DNA of 64,000 nucleotides, from positions 7,116,934 to 7,180,933 of the forward strand of contig OX377201.1 of NCBI GenBank assembly GCA_947396885.1, read 5' to 3'. Within the stretch, counting starts at the first letter, position 1. The number at the start of each line of letters is the position of its first letter. Positions 47,174-58,700 of this stretch are shown piece by piece. Below the pieces are notes generated by a model. That model had not been told where the DNA came from. It saw only the letters and a program-made list of their open reading frames with translations, and searched no databases. The position numbers and the translations under genes are program-made. Source of the DNA: Heligmosomoides polygyrus polygyrus (taxonomy: Eukaryota > Nematoda > Chromadorea > Rhabditida > Heligmosomidae).

Positions 47174-49594
47174 ATGACACGGGACACGAGCAAATCGCCC
47201 GACAGCGAGACGCGAATTCTCGTGCCAGAAGAACCGAATGGCACGGAGACGGGGCGGCTATCGTTCTCGATCCCGATGACCGAATCGGTGGCTCCAACAA
47301 CCGAGAACGATGGCGACGAAAACGAACGCGACAAGGAGAAGAAGTGGAGTCGAAAATCGCTCGACGAGCCGAAGACAAAACGAAAAGAGACCGCGACGTC
47401 GTTCACCAACTTCCTGCACCGATTCACCAGATCAGACGAGAAGAAAGAAGACAAACAGAAGAACACGATAAGCGAAGAGGATGGACTGGATCGACCGGAC
47501 AAGTTGCCGATTCCCGATCTCGAAGACAACTGGTATGAGATGAAAAACGTGGGACCTGATGGATTTCGAACGGCTCTAGAAATAGGTAGGTGCTTTGTCA
47601 TGAAAGTTCCTTTTTTGGCGTGGTAGTGCTTTATGGTTTCTTCGGGCGCGTGCTAGCACAGCGGGAGCACGTACGACTCTCACGTAAACCTAACTTGAAG
47701 TTCTTGGCTCGGTTTCCACGCAGGCTAACCAAGCCTTTCATTTTACCACGGTCGATTAGTTGGTGTCAGGCTTGTGTGGACACTATTGTACTTTCACGAC
47801 TCCAGAGGTCGAAAGAAATTTTTTCGCCCAAACCTCGCTTAAAGTTGTTATTTGGGGTGCTGATCACGAATCTGTCATCCTTTTTTGAAACATCGGCCGA
47901 TTGCGCTAGGTATGAGTGACTGAGGTCATGATCACTGATTTCGCCCAAACTTCGACTATAGGGGTTGTCTGGGGTTCTGATCACGAATTGACATCCATTT
48001 TGCATATTACGCTGGAGTACGGTAGGTTATGATATTTGCGGATGATTAAGGCCATGGCCACCCAGACGGCCTTAGTCACGCACACCTACGGCAACGTACC
48101 GTAGTCGGCCGAAATTTCAAAAACAGATGTTAGATTCGTGACCAGCACCCTAAATGACCCCTACAGCCGAAGTTTAGGCGAAATCGGTGATTATGACATA
48201 GAAGGTCTTAGACACCCGCAACTACCGTAATCGGTCGAAATTTCAAAAACGGATGTCAGTTTCGTGATCAGCACCGCCCCCCGCCCCTCAAATAACGCCC
48301 ATGGGCGAAGTTTGGGCGAAAATTTTTTCGACCTTTCTTCGACCTCTGAAGTCTGTTGTCCACCGTAGTTCGTTCTGTAGCCCAATTACGCATTTAAATT
48401 ACCACTACGATCATTGGGCACTAGTTAAAAGTTCCGACTCCACCGGCAAAACTTCGGTCGAAAAGTTTTTTTTGCTGAAACTTTGTCTAGGGGGGTTATT
48501 TGTAGTGCTGATCACGAATCTGATATCCGTTTTTCACGATTCGGTCGGAGACCACCCATACCGTTAACATGGGTAGTCCAGGCAAGGTCACTAATTTCGC
48601 TGAAACTTCGTCTAGGGGGGTTATTTGTGGTGCTGAGCACAAATCTGACATTCGTTTTTGAAATTGCGGCCGATTACAGTAGATTACGGTAGCTAAAGGT
48701 AACTAAGGCTGCCGAGGTCATAATAATCGATTTTGCCCAAACTTCGCCTAGGGGGGGGGGGTTATTTGGGGTGCCGATCATGAATCTGACATCCGTTTTT
48801 CGTTTTACGCCGGAGTTTGGGCGAAATCGGTGACCATTACCTTAGTTACCCGTACCTTCCGTAACCTACCGTATTCCAGCGTAAAACGAAAAACGCATGC
48901 CAGATTCGTGATCAGCACCCCAAATAACTCCCCTAGACAAAGTTTCAGCGAAAAAATTTCTTTCGGCCGAAGTCTTGTCGGTGGAGTCGGAACTTTTAAC
49001 TAGTGCCGATCATTGTAGAATCAGTATTGGAGACCGTTCACACATAGGGATTGATTAATTCGAGCTCTACTCTTTATTTTCGTGTTGTCAAAGATTAGTG
49101 TCCTCACTAATATCGAAGACATCCTTCTTCTCAAGTACCATGAGCAAGGGATTATTTTATTTTTGTTGCGAAAACTATATTTGACTGCCATTTATGGGAA
49201 TTTTTAAGGTCACGAAGGCGGTGCTGCGATATACGAGTGGAAAGTGGACTCGTTGGAGGAAACACTGTTGACAGAGTTTGCGCCGTCGAGCAGGGAACTT
49301 CTCCGAGTTGAGCATTCTGATCCGGATGTAGACGTTCTTGAGCGCTCGATGCTCAACCTCCTGGAAGAGTTTCGAAGTGGGCAGATGCGAGCGCTCACCG
49401 ACGAACAGATGGAGAGCATGCGAGCGATGAAAGCTGAGCACGAAGAGGTCACCAACCTGCATCTTGCGCTGTATAATCTGGATAAGACGGGTTGCGAGAA
49501 GAGCGAGGACGAGCTTGATGTGATGTACGACAAGCTCAGCCAGAAATTGCTCTGTATGCATGAATGTATGCCGGCGTTTGTTCACGGTGAATAG
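47174..49594 (+). CDS. CCDC28-family coiled-coil protein, 2 exons
   Basis: Homologous in its C-terminal half to vertebrate CCDC28A/B (CCDC28B is a modifier of Bardet-Biedl syndrome reported to interact with mTORC2); role in worms unknown. Exon 47174-47585 (donor GTAGGT) and exon 49209-49594 (acceptor TTTTTAAG) join G|GT in phase: 798 nt, 265 aa. The first half is polar and charged (DEKKEDKQKNTISEED) with TSFTNFLHRFTRSD. The second half has VDVLERSMLNLLEEFRSGQM and a predicted helix MESMRAMKAEHEEVTNLHLA, the recognisable family block, then LDVMYDKLSQKL. The sole intron is 1.6 kb of SINE and minisatellite. AATAAA is at 49709-49714. It starts 154 bp before the COP9 subunit gene and is likely co-transcribed with it. 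Confidence 0.82.
47645..47830 (+). mobile_element. SINE, 3'-truncated copy
   Basis: GGGCGCGTGCTAGCACAGCG head, GGTTTCCACGCAGGCTAACC, and body to about 47825, in the CCDC28 intron. Confidence 0.7.
47831..48416. repeat. minisatellite units in both orientations (TGATCACGAATC family)
   Basis: About 115-130-bp units with core GTGCTGATCACGAATCTG, followed by CATCCGTTTTT and by GATTTCGCCCAAACTTCG blocks. Direct units at 47850-48010 are followed by inverted units at 48090-48320 (AAAACGGATGTCAGTTTCGT). Confidence 0.78.
48417..49007. mobile_element. 591-bp palindromic element with 8-bp target duplication
   Basis: Ends GGCACTAGTTAAAAGTTCCG and its inverse, flanked by a perfect GATCATTG at 48409-48416 and 49008-49015. 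The arms carry AGACTTCGGTCGAAA-type sequence and the interior is the same minisatellite unit in inverted arrangement. The 8-bp duplication suggests a hAT-type transposase in trans. Confidence 0.9.
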
Positions 49595-49708
49595 TAGGCT
49601 AGCGCTTCTCAACGTTGCATCATCTGCCATTGTATATTCGTTCTGCTCTGATCTGCTGTGATCCGGTGTAACTGTTATTGTGCTTTGTATATAAAAAAGT
49701 GTGATGTA

Positions 49709-49714
49709 AATAAA
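49709..49714 (+). terminator. polyadenylation signal of the CCDC28 gene
   Basis: AATAAA 115 nt after the stop. The sequence TTTGTAG at 49715-49721 follows at once and could be the trans-splice acceptor of the next gene. Confidence 0.6.
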
Positions 49715-49747
49715 TTTGTAGGTAACTGGACTGCTGTCGAAAGCTGA

Positions 49748-52700
49748 ATGAGTGCTATCATAGCGAAGCTTTTCACGGATGCGCCCAATATTGAGGGCTT
49801 GCTGAAGGTCATAAACGAAATCCCCGATGGAGACGGTGAGTACCATAAACTGTGCTGCTTCTAAAAATTGTGCCTTAACGTGGCTTTTCAGAAGGCGCTC
49901 CCGAAAAAGTCGCTGAAATTGCTCGAAAGTACAAGGATGTCTTCGAGAAGAAACCCGGAGAGGTTGAGAATTTTTTGGGAAATTGCAACCCGAGGATTGG
50001 ATCGGTTGGTTTTTGTCCAGTTTTCATGTCCCTCAGCTGGGGCCAGATTCATCTACTGCTCTTACCGACCGGTAACGGTATATCTGTTATCGTATCTGTA
50101 TCTCTATGTCTCTGTATCTACCTGCTACCTAGGCCGATAAGTGGGATCTATCCTAGTTCGTGGGGGGGGGGAGGGCACATAACTAAAAGGTATATGTAAC
50201 AAATTCACTTGAGACTTACCGAGCGGCTCCTAAGAACAACATGAGACCTAAACAAGAGAAGCCATGAAGAAAAAAAAACGAAAAAATACATTTGTTGCGG
50301 TTGTAAGCAGACAATGTTGTGTGCACTCCTCACCATGTTAGATCCCTGTTATAACATGTCAGGCGGCGGTCAGCACGCGGCATGCGGCTTCATGCGCTCT
50401 CCCTACCATGTTAGATCCTGGTTATAACATGTCAGCCGGCGGCCAGCACGCGGCACGCCTCCACTTCGTCGCTCTTTGTCCGACGAGACGGTTGTAAACG
50501 TGGCGATTTTTTTTTGTTTGTTCGCTCGTTTTCGGTTTCTTTTAGGTTCCAGCTCGTTCTCTAGGAGCCGCTCGGTAAGTTTCAATTTATTTTGTTGCTT
50601 ACTTTTTAGTTATGTGCCCCCCCCTGGATTAGGATAGATCCGATAAGTGAATCCGCTCTGAGATGAGACCTGCGGTATCGTTGATGAATTTGGCCCCTGT
50701 ATAGCACATACCTTTATCACCTATCGTCCCGTTGATCATCGACTTGCTCGAGCGGGCGCCAGCAGCGTCTTCATTCATCCCTGTCGCGTGCCAGAGTGCT
50801 CCAATGGATCCTCCTCGCTCGAGGGACACGAACAGCGTCATATCGGTCGTTTCCAGCTTTCACGAAGAAGTCCGACCAACGCGTTGGTGGGCGTCCTTGT
50901 GTTCTCTTGACATCCCGCGGAACCTAGTCGGTAACGGCTCTCGTTCGGCGGGTGTCTGCGAAGCGCAGGGCCGTGGCCGGCCCAGCTAATTCTCGACAAC
51001 TTGGCCCACGCGACAGCGTCTCTGATCTTCGAATGTCGGCGAAGCTCGGAACTCCGGAGGCCTTTTCCCACTTGCTTCTCATAGCACATACATGCCTCAA
51101 AGTTGTATGGAATCCGGCGCAGATTGGGCCAGAATCTGCTTTTTTGTGTTTGGATCGTTTCATTCTATCGAAAATACAATTTCTCTGTCACCTTCCGCAA
51201 AACTTTTTCTTTTTCGAACTCTATTCACTTTTCACATTTCATTTTTCATTACGTTTGTATTTGTGGTGCATTACATCTCGATTGAGTACCTTCACAATTA
51301 GAAACAAGCTTTTGCGAAGCACTTGGGCACTTAATCAATAGAAAGCAGTAAACGTAGTAGTGAAACTGACCATCACTGGAATGTTTAAAAAAAGCTTATC
51401 GTGGGCAATAACACAGACATATACTGTTCTATTTCGCCACAAGTTTTTCCAACTAGTCTTAAGACTCGAGAGATAGCAGTTTATTTTTCCGGTTTAGTTT
51501 GATGTTTCACGCAAGAGTTCGCCTCCACGATATATTCCTTAGAATGCGTGGGGCATCTTAAGAAGGGATTGAGTAATCGACTTTTATTTATATAATCCGT
51601 TTCATTTCGCGTCTATGGGGACGAAAGCCCATTCTAAAATTATCCACCGAAATCCACCTGATTTGAGGGTAACGGAATCGTGACATATTACTTCAACGGG
51701 ATGATCATGGGAGATGTTTTGTTGCGTTCGTTTGTGTGAGAATTTGTCATCGTGAAGGGCCAGGTTTGTGTGTTAGGTATCTTAGGAAGCTGAGTGTCGC
51801 AACAGCATGGTGCTATACACCTTACGGTGTCACTTTGCGAAATTCTTTGGGGCTTCTTCATAGTTCGCGACAGCAGCGTCAACGGACAAAGCGTAAGAAA
51901 TATTTCGTCATAAACATTTTAATGCTTTGGGAATCGATTAATACCGAGCAATCCGGTGGGAAAATCTAGGGTATTCTTTGCCTGGCGAGCAGTCGTAGCT
52001 TTACAAACCACGAACTAGTCCTTAGGGCCTGTTCATAATTCGCGACAAGAGCGACTCGTCGCCTGTGCAAAACATGCATATCGATTAAAGCTGAGCGCGC
52101 GCCGCCGAAAAGTGTTTATACTCGAGCGCCGGCGCTGTCGCTCCAGTCGCTCTTGTCGCTCTAGTCGCTACAGTCGCTGCTGTCGCCTGTTCATACTTCC
52201 GCGCGCTGTACTCCCGTCGCTCTTGTCGCTGCTGTCGCAAAGTATGAACAGCCGTTTAGGCTTTTGACAGTTAGTCGAGTGCATGTTGCTTTGGAAGTGA
52301 GCTGTACCAAATTTGCTTCATTTTCGTTGTAATGGAAGAATAAAATTATGCCGAAAATTCATTTGAAGAATTGTGCTATCTGATTGGATAAAATGTAGAC
52401 TACGCATTTTATTTACGCTTATCGTCATTCTGTGTGGATGAGTTATTTATTTGAGCAATCGTGTTCCGTTTTTGCACGAAGGGTTCTGAAACAGCTGCGT
52501 AGGTACCGCGGTTACATCCGGATATCAATCAACACAATCAGGCATATACGCCTGATTGTGTTGACAGATAACTTTACGGACATCAGCACCTCCGACCTCT
52601 TCTATTACATGCTCCAATTGGCTGACAATGCGGGATCATTTCGCAGCCGAGCGTTTTCAGGAAAAAAATTGAATGTGAACAGCAATTTAACATGCTGAAT

Positions 52701-55700
52701 TGGAAGAAACTTCTATGAACGTTTCAAATTATGAATTCATTCATGTAAAGGATCTATCCTAGTCCGGGGGCCACATAATTAAAATGTATGTAACAAAATG
52801 AATTGGGACTTACCGAGCGGCTCCTAGAGAAGAAATAATGACCTGAAAAAAGAAAAAACGAACGGACAAACAAAAGAAAAATAAAATCGCCGCGGTTTTA
52901 CAACCGTTCCGGCGGTCAAAGAGCTATGCAATGGAGGCATGCCGCGTGCTGACCACCGCTTGACATGTTATAACCAGGATCTAACATGGTGAGGAGGGCG
53001 CCTAAAGCCACATAGCGCGTGCTGACCGCAGTCTGACATGTTATAACCAGGATCTAACATGGTGAGGAGGAGGCATAACTTTGCCGGCTTACAACCGCGG
53101 CGGAAACAAATGTAATTTTTTCGTTTGTTTGTTTGTGAATTTTTCTACTTTAGTTCATATCTTCTTCTCTGGGAGCCGCTCGGTAAGTCCCAATTTATTT
53201 CGTTACATACATTTTAGTTATGTGCACCCCCCCCCCCGGACTAGGATAGATCCGGATATTTTCCCTCCCCCTCTCAGGGCGGTTTTGACAACGTTTTCTA
53301 GCGGAAGAAGTTGTACCGTTTCCCGTTTCCAGTCGCAAGTGAGCAAATATCACGTGTTCGGTTTGTTTGCTAAAAATCTTGATCTTATAGGCAGCAATGA
53401 TGGTGGCCATAAAAGCGTTGTACGACACCTCAGTCGCCAAGAACAACGAGCAGGGAGCGGACAGAGCTGTGGAGTTCCTGAAGCACTTCATAGAGAGTGG
53501 TAATATGGTAGCTGATCACTTGAAGTTAATCCCAGACGTTGGTTAGTTTTTCTTCAAGTTTTGATGTTGAAGTTTCGTGCATGGCATGTCATTGGATTTA
53601 AAACGCTGTTTATACTCGGCTTTTAGTTTTTCCCCTGACTAGGAATGCTGTCTTCTACTGCATGAGGAAGAAAAATGAAGTGAGTTCAGTTGTTCTCGGG
53701 TTTTAGAACCTCTCTGAATAGCATTCGAGCACAGTTTCATATTTTAGCCGCAAATAGGTCTCGATCTTGCCTTGTCAGCTATGCGACTCTTAGTCGATCC
53801 CAATGAAGGAGTCGTTTCGTCTCTTCACGCGGCGTTATTCGCCGTTTGTGTGCGCCTCAACAACGTGGATGCTGCCTTGCCGTACATTTACAGGAACGTC
53901 ACAGCTCTAGTAAACGAGGTAAGCACTTATTATCATTATCATCACCACTGTTTTTCCTCCGTTTTTCCTCCTTTTTATTTTCTCCTTTTGTCTTCCAAAC
54001 GATCGTTTTACAAGCTTATGAGCTACTTTTGTATTTACTTTTACTACGGTATCTGCAACTGGTCCTGTAGGCTATGTGAACACATGAATCTCATTTGGAC
54101 GAAGAGCATTCTGTTGAAGTCATAATTAAGCGCTACTGTTCGCTTTCCATCTTTAGGATTGGTCTATACTTCAGTCTTATATGTAGCGCTCAATGCGAAA
54201 GTTCTCGTTCCCTTGAGAACATCTGCGGTTCTCATGCAGTTCTGTACTACAGTGATTCTATGAAATATAGGAGATAACCCGTACATCGATGTTCTATCCG
54301 TCTGTAGCGCGCGAAATTAGTGGCCACTGGCAGGTGTTCGGCACTTGAAGGAAGACCAATCAACCGATCAGTACAGAGTGTCTGAAGAAGGCGGTCCAGC
54401 CGAAACGTTAGCCACCAATAAAGCCGTTTACCAACCTCGTGAAGAGCTCAGCAACTCTACAGACAGATTCTACCATGCCTAATAGAAGAGACAGTAAACC
54501 GGTTCCTTTTTTCTGGTACTATCTTGAGCATAGCACAAAGGTTCGTCTGAAGACAGTGGCGAAACGGACCTTTTTACATCTTTGTTATCGAACTATGTTT
54601 TATTCCTTTTTAAAAATTCTTAACTCATTTCTTTACTTCTTTGTACTTATTTTTTCTTTTTACTATTATTTTATATTTATATTTTGTAGTGTACGCACGC
54701 ATGGGTGCATGGCGATCTTAGATATGTCACGGCTGCTATATTGATGAGTTATAAGATCACCCTTTCTCCGAACTGCGTTGCGTCGTGAAGCTGTTCTGTA
54801 GTTTCGTGATTGCTTTCATTTAAGTGGCTTACGCTTCGTTTACCTTTCCAGAGTTCGGTGAATCAGTCCGAGACGGCAACAGATGCCTCACAACATTTAC
54901 GGAAGCAACGAGCAGTGTCATCTTCGGCGGCTGTCTCATTCGAGTCAAAGTATATGCTTCTATATTTGTACTACGGAGCCATTCTTCTGATGAGAAGGGT
55001 GAGTTGCCGTGGGTGTTACTATGTTCACAATGCCTAACCTGTGGAGTTTAGAATGAACTACGTCGAGCGATTTCGCTTCTGGAGAGCGCGATTCTTATCC
55101 CTGGCTCGGCCACCACTCCTGCTCAGGTGGATGCTATTAAGAAGTGGGTTTCTCGACGTTTGTCCCTTTTGCAGCACCTCATGTTGAAGTCGCATAGGCC
55201 TACTGAAACGGGGCTCTTTTTATTCAACCACACTTATGCGATGTTTCATTTCTGCATCCAGCCCAACTGAGTCTCCTATCTTTTAAGGTTCGGTTATAGG
55301 CACTAGGCTGTCTGGGACGGAGAAAGACCCTTTTCATTCGAAGTGTCTTGACCAGTTTAAGTAAAGCTAGATGCCTGGCGCATCCCAGATGCATTGTGCG
55401 ACCGCCATCATCCTTTTCTGATCTCTATTGCCGAGGGTTCCTTGAAATCTTTCTGTCTATGTAGCAGTTTGCCTTATTGGTTCGTTAAGGTGCCATACTT
55501 TCTCCGTTTAATGTTCAGGTACTATCTGGCCAGCCTTCTCTACTCCGGCAAGGTCATTATGCCACCTGGTCGATCTACACCACTAACTCGTGCGTGGAAA
55601 CCAATTGGAGAACCGTACACAGCCTTAGCAACGGCTGTTCAGTCCACGGGAGATAAGGCCAGTGCGGTCGAAAAAGTGCTGGAGAAGCACTTGAAGGTAT

Positions 55701-58700
55701 TCACCGACGACGGAGCCGTTGGTCTAATTCAGAGGATTATCAAAGAGCTACGAGAGAAGGCCGTTCTTTCCGTGGCAAAGGTAGGCTGTGGCTACTTGAG
55801 TGTACATTCCACATTGCTGTCTAACCAGCATGTCCTGTGTTCCAGTCGTTCTCCTCTATTCCTCTGACTGATTTGGCTGCTCGAGCCTATCTCGACACAG
55901 ATGCTGCTGTAGAGATTATGGAGGTATGCGAACTAAAGCTGATGTTCTATCAGGGATAGCGATTGAATGACTCGTTTCAGACACTGTTCAAGCGAGGCAA
56001 ACTACTAGCCGAGGTGTCGATAAGTGAAGGAGTAGTGCGGCTAGAAGTTGTTCCGGAGAAGATAAATAATCAGGATGTGGTAGCGAAGCTGGAAAGGTAC
56101 TCTCTTTGTAGTTATAATAGAAAGCACATTAGCCTTGGTTTATAGTTGCGCAGTTGCGAGACGCAACACCATATTCGGAATAGATATCGATCGGGTGGCG
56201 CGAAAAATAGCGATTGGGATGCCACTCCCCGTGACGGCGTAAGTAAGTATAAAATAGGGCTTACCAGGATACTATCTCAACGGTAGGTCGGTACGGCGAG
56301 AGTGTTGTATATGGGCAGAACCGCCTCTCTCTGGGTAGTAACAAGCTGCAGGTATCTCGACCCCAATACAACTCTGCGCAGAGTTAGGAGCGATGGAAGT
56401 TGCGTGTTTTGCGCCCTGTTGGTTCACGTGCTCCACAGCTGACGGACGCGCGCGGGGTGAGGGCTCGTATCTCGAGTCGGCGCAGGGCACACAGGTGGCG
56501 TAATAGGGAAGAGCTCGGACTCGTGAATGAGGGGTCAGGGGTTTGGATCCCGCAGACTGCGTTTGTTTTGCACTTTTGCAAAATCCATGTTTGTCATATA
56601 GGTGATGCACCTAGGGGTATTATAGTATGTTATAGAGCATTTTTACATATAACATATGCTTCAAACTACAGATTAATTAAAATGGTCACTTCTGTGTGTC
56701 ACTTATTTTCAGCCTATTTTGTGTGAAGCTATAGTTATGTAACGATAGATATTTTGTGGCACTAGTTAAAAGTTCCGACTGTACCGACAAGACTTCGGTC
56801 AAAAAAATTTTCGCTGAAACTTCGTCTAGGGGGTTATTTGGGGTGCTGATCACGAATCTGACATCCGTTTTTCACGATTCTGTCTCTACCTGCCGTCACC
56901 GGCAGAAACTTTAAGAATGTAATCCTTTGCCTTCCTGTATCTATATTATCCAGCCGAATCGTGAAGAACGGATATCAGATTCGTGATCAACACCCCAAAT
57001 AACCCCTAGACAAAGTTTCAGCGAAATCGGTGACCCTGCCTGGACCACCCTTGTTAACGGTATGAGTGGTATGTTATATGCAAACATGCTCTATAACACA
57101 CTATAATACCCCTGGGTGGATTACCTATATGATAAACATGGATTTTGCAAAAGTGCTGCAGCTCTGCGGGATCTAACCCCCAACCCCTCGCTCACGAGCC
57201 CGAGCGCTTCCCTACTACGCCACCTGAGCACTGCGCTGAGACGCGGTACGAGCCCTCATCCCGCGCGCGCCCATCGGCTGTGGAGCACGTGAATCAACAG
57301 GGCGCCAACACGCGACTTCCGTCGCCCCAACTCTGCGCAGAGTTGTATTGGGTCGAGATGCCTGCAGTTTGTTACTTCCCAGGGAGAGGCGGTTCTGCCC
57401 ATATACAACATTTGCGCCGTTCCGACCTACCGTTGAGATAGTATCCTGGTTAGTCGGTGGTAGTACTGTCTTCTAAATGTGAGTCATGGATGTGTGCAGC
57501 GCGGTCGGAGGAAGTGGGCTGTTGAAGGTTAAATGCATCCCGATTCTAAGTTCATGGTTCTGATTTCTCGCCCAGGCGAAACAAGCCTTCCATTCCTTTG
57601 GGGTCGGTGAATTCATGCGAGACCAGTCTGGGAAGGGTAATACGGTTTTTTCCATCAGCTAGCCTAGCACATCATTGCAAAGGCCAATTATGTATTCAAG
57701 TTGACCCCACAATATCTAGTAGAGCTAGGATGCGTGGCGCATCCCGCAAAGGGGTTGATTAGCGTTGCTCTTTATGCTTTCACTGGTCGTCGGTAACATC
57801 GTGTATTTTGTGTACCTGAGGTATGGGCGCCTGTAGTGCAGTGGGAGGAGACGGCTGCCGAGATGCTCGGTTCGGATTCCGCTCAGGCTAGCCAAGCCTT
57901 CTTTTCCCACGGGGTCGGTCGATAGGTATCGTACATGTCGAGGAGCGATAAAACACTGACTAGTCCATAGGCTGACACCGCAGTTCATTGTATGTATGCA
58001 ATACGCAGAATTGCCTCAATAAATTGTGAAATTAGAATGCGTAGTGTATCCCAGACAGAATTTGCTAACACCGACCTTTATTTACTTATTTGAAGGCGTA
58101 GATCACAGATTACGCAAGCGAACAAAAGAATACTAAGTGAACAAACTAGCAAACTTTTGTCTACAATAGCAACAACAATGACAATTACGCAACGACCAGC
58201 AAAAAAATCACCTTATCATATTCGTGCAGTTCAACGAGCAATATGATTCTTACAGGCTTGCACAGACCGCTGTATCCTTCATCTAGAAAGGAAAGCTTCA
58301 AGTTGGATGATGAATTGAACCATAATTGCCCCTCATCCTCTTAATCTCAGCTCCGTAGTTTTTCTTGTGGATTACCAGCTTCTCAGCTTATTTATCCTTC
58401 GTACATTGGTATGGTTAAGACAGGATTTCTACTTTCGTCGCAGAGCGGTGCGGTGTTAACAAAACTATCAATTTCGATCGTCTGCGCCGCCCAATCTATA
58501 GGTTACCTTTCATGACACCGCGCCGCTGTCGCGTGATGTAGAAATCCCGCTTAAAGAGTTTGTGACCTTATGGCTTTCCGGATCTATCCTAGTCCGGGGG
58601 GCACGTAACTAAAAACTAGGCAACAAAATGAATTAATACTTACTGAGGGCTCCTTGAAAACGAAACTTTACCTAAAAGAAACCAAAAACGGACGAACAAA

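Noticed and set aside
47831..49007. CRISPR-like array because of the regularly repeated TGATCACGAATCTGACATC
   Set aside because: Units are long, diverged, and in both orientations inside a eukaryotic intron.
52023..52262. Tandem CGCTCTTGTCGCT as a regulatory cluster
   Set aside because: It is the arm of a palindromic MITE with clear ends.
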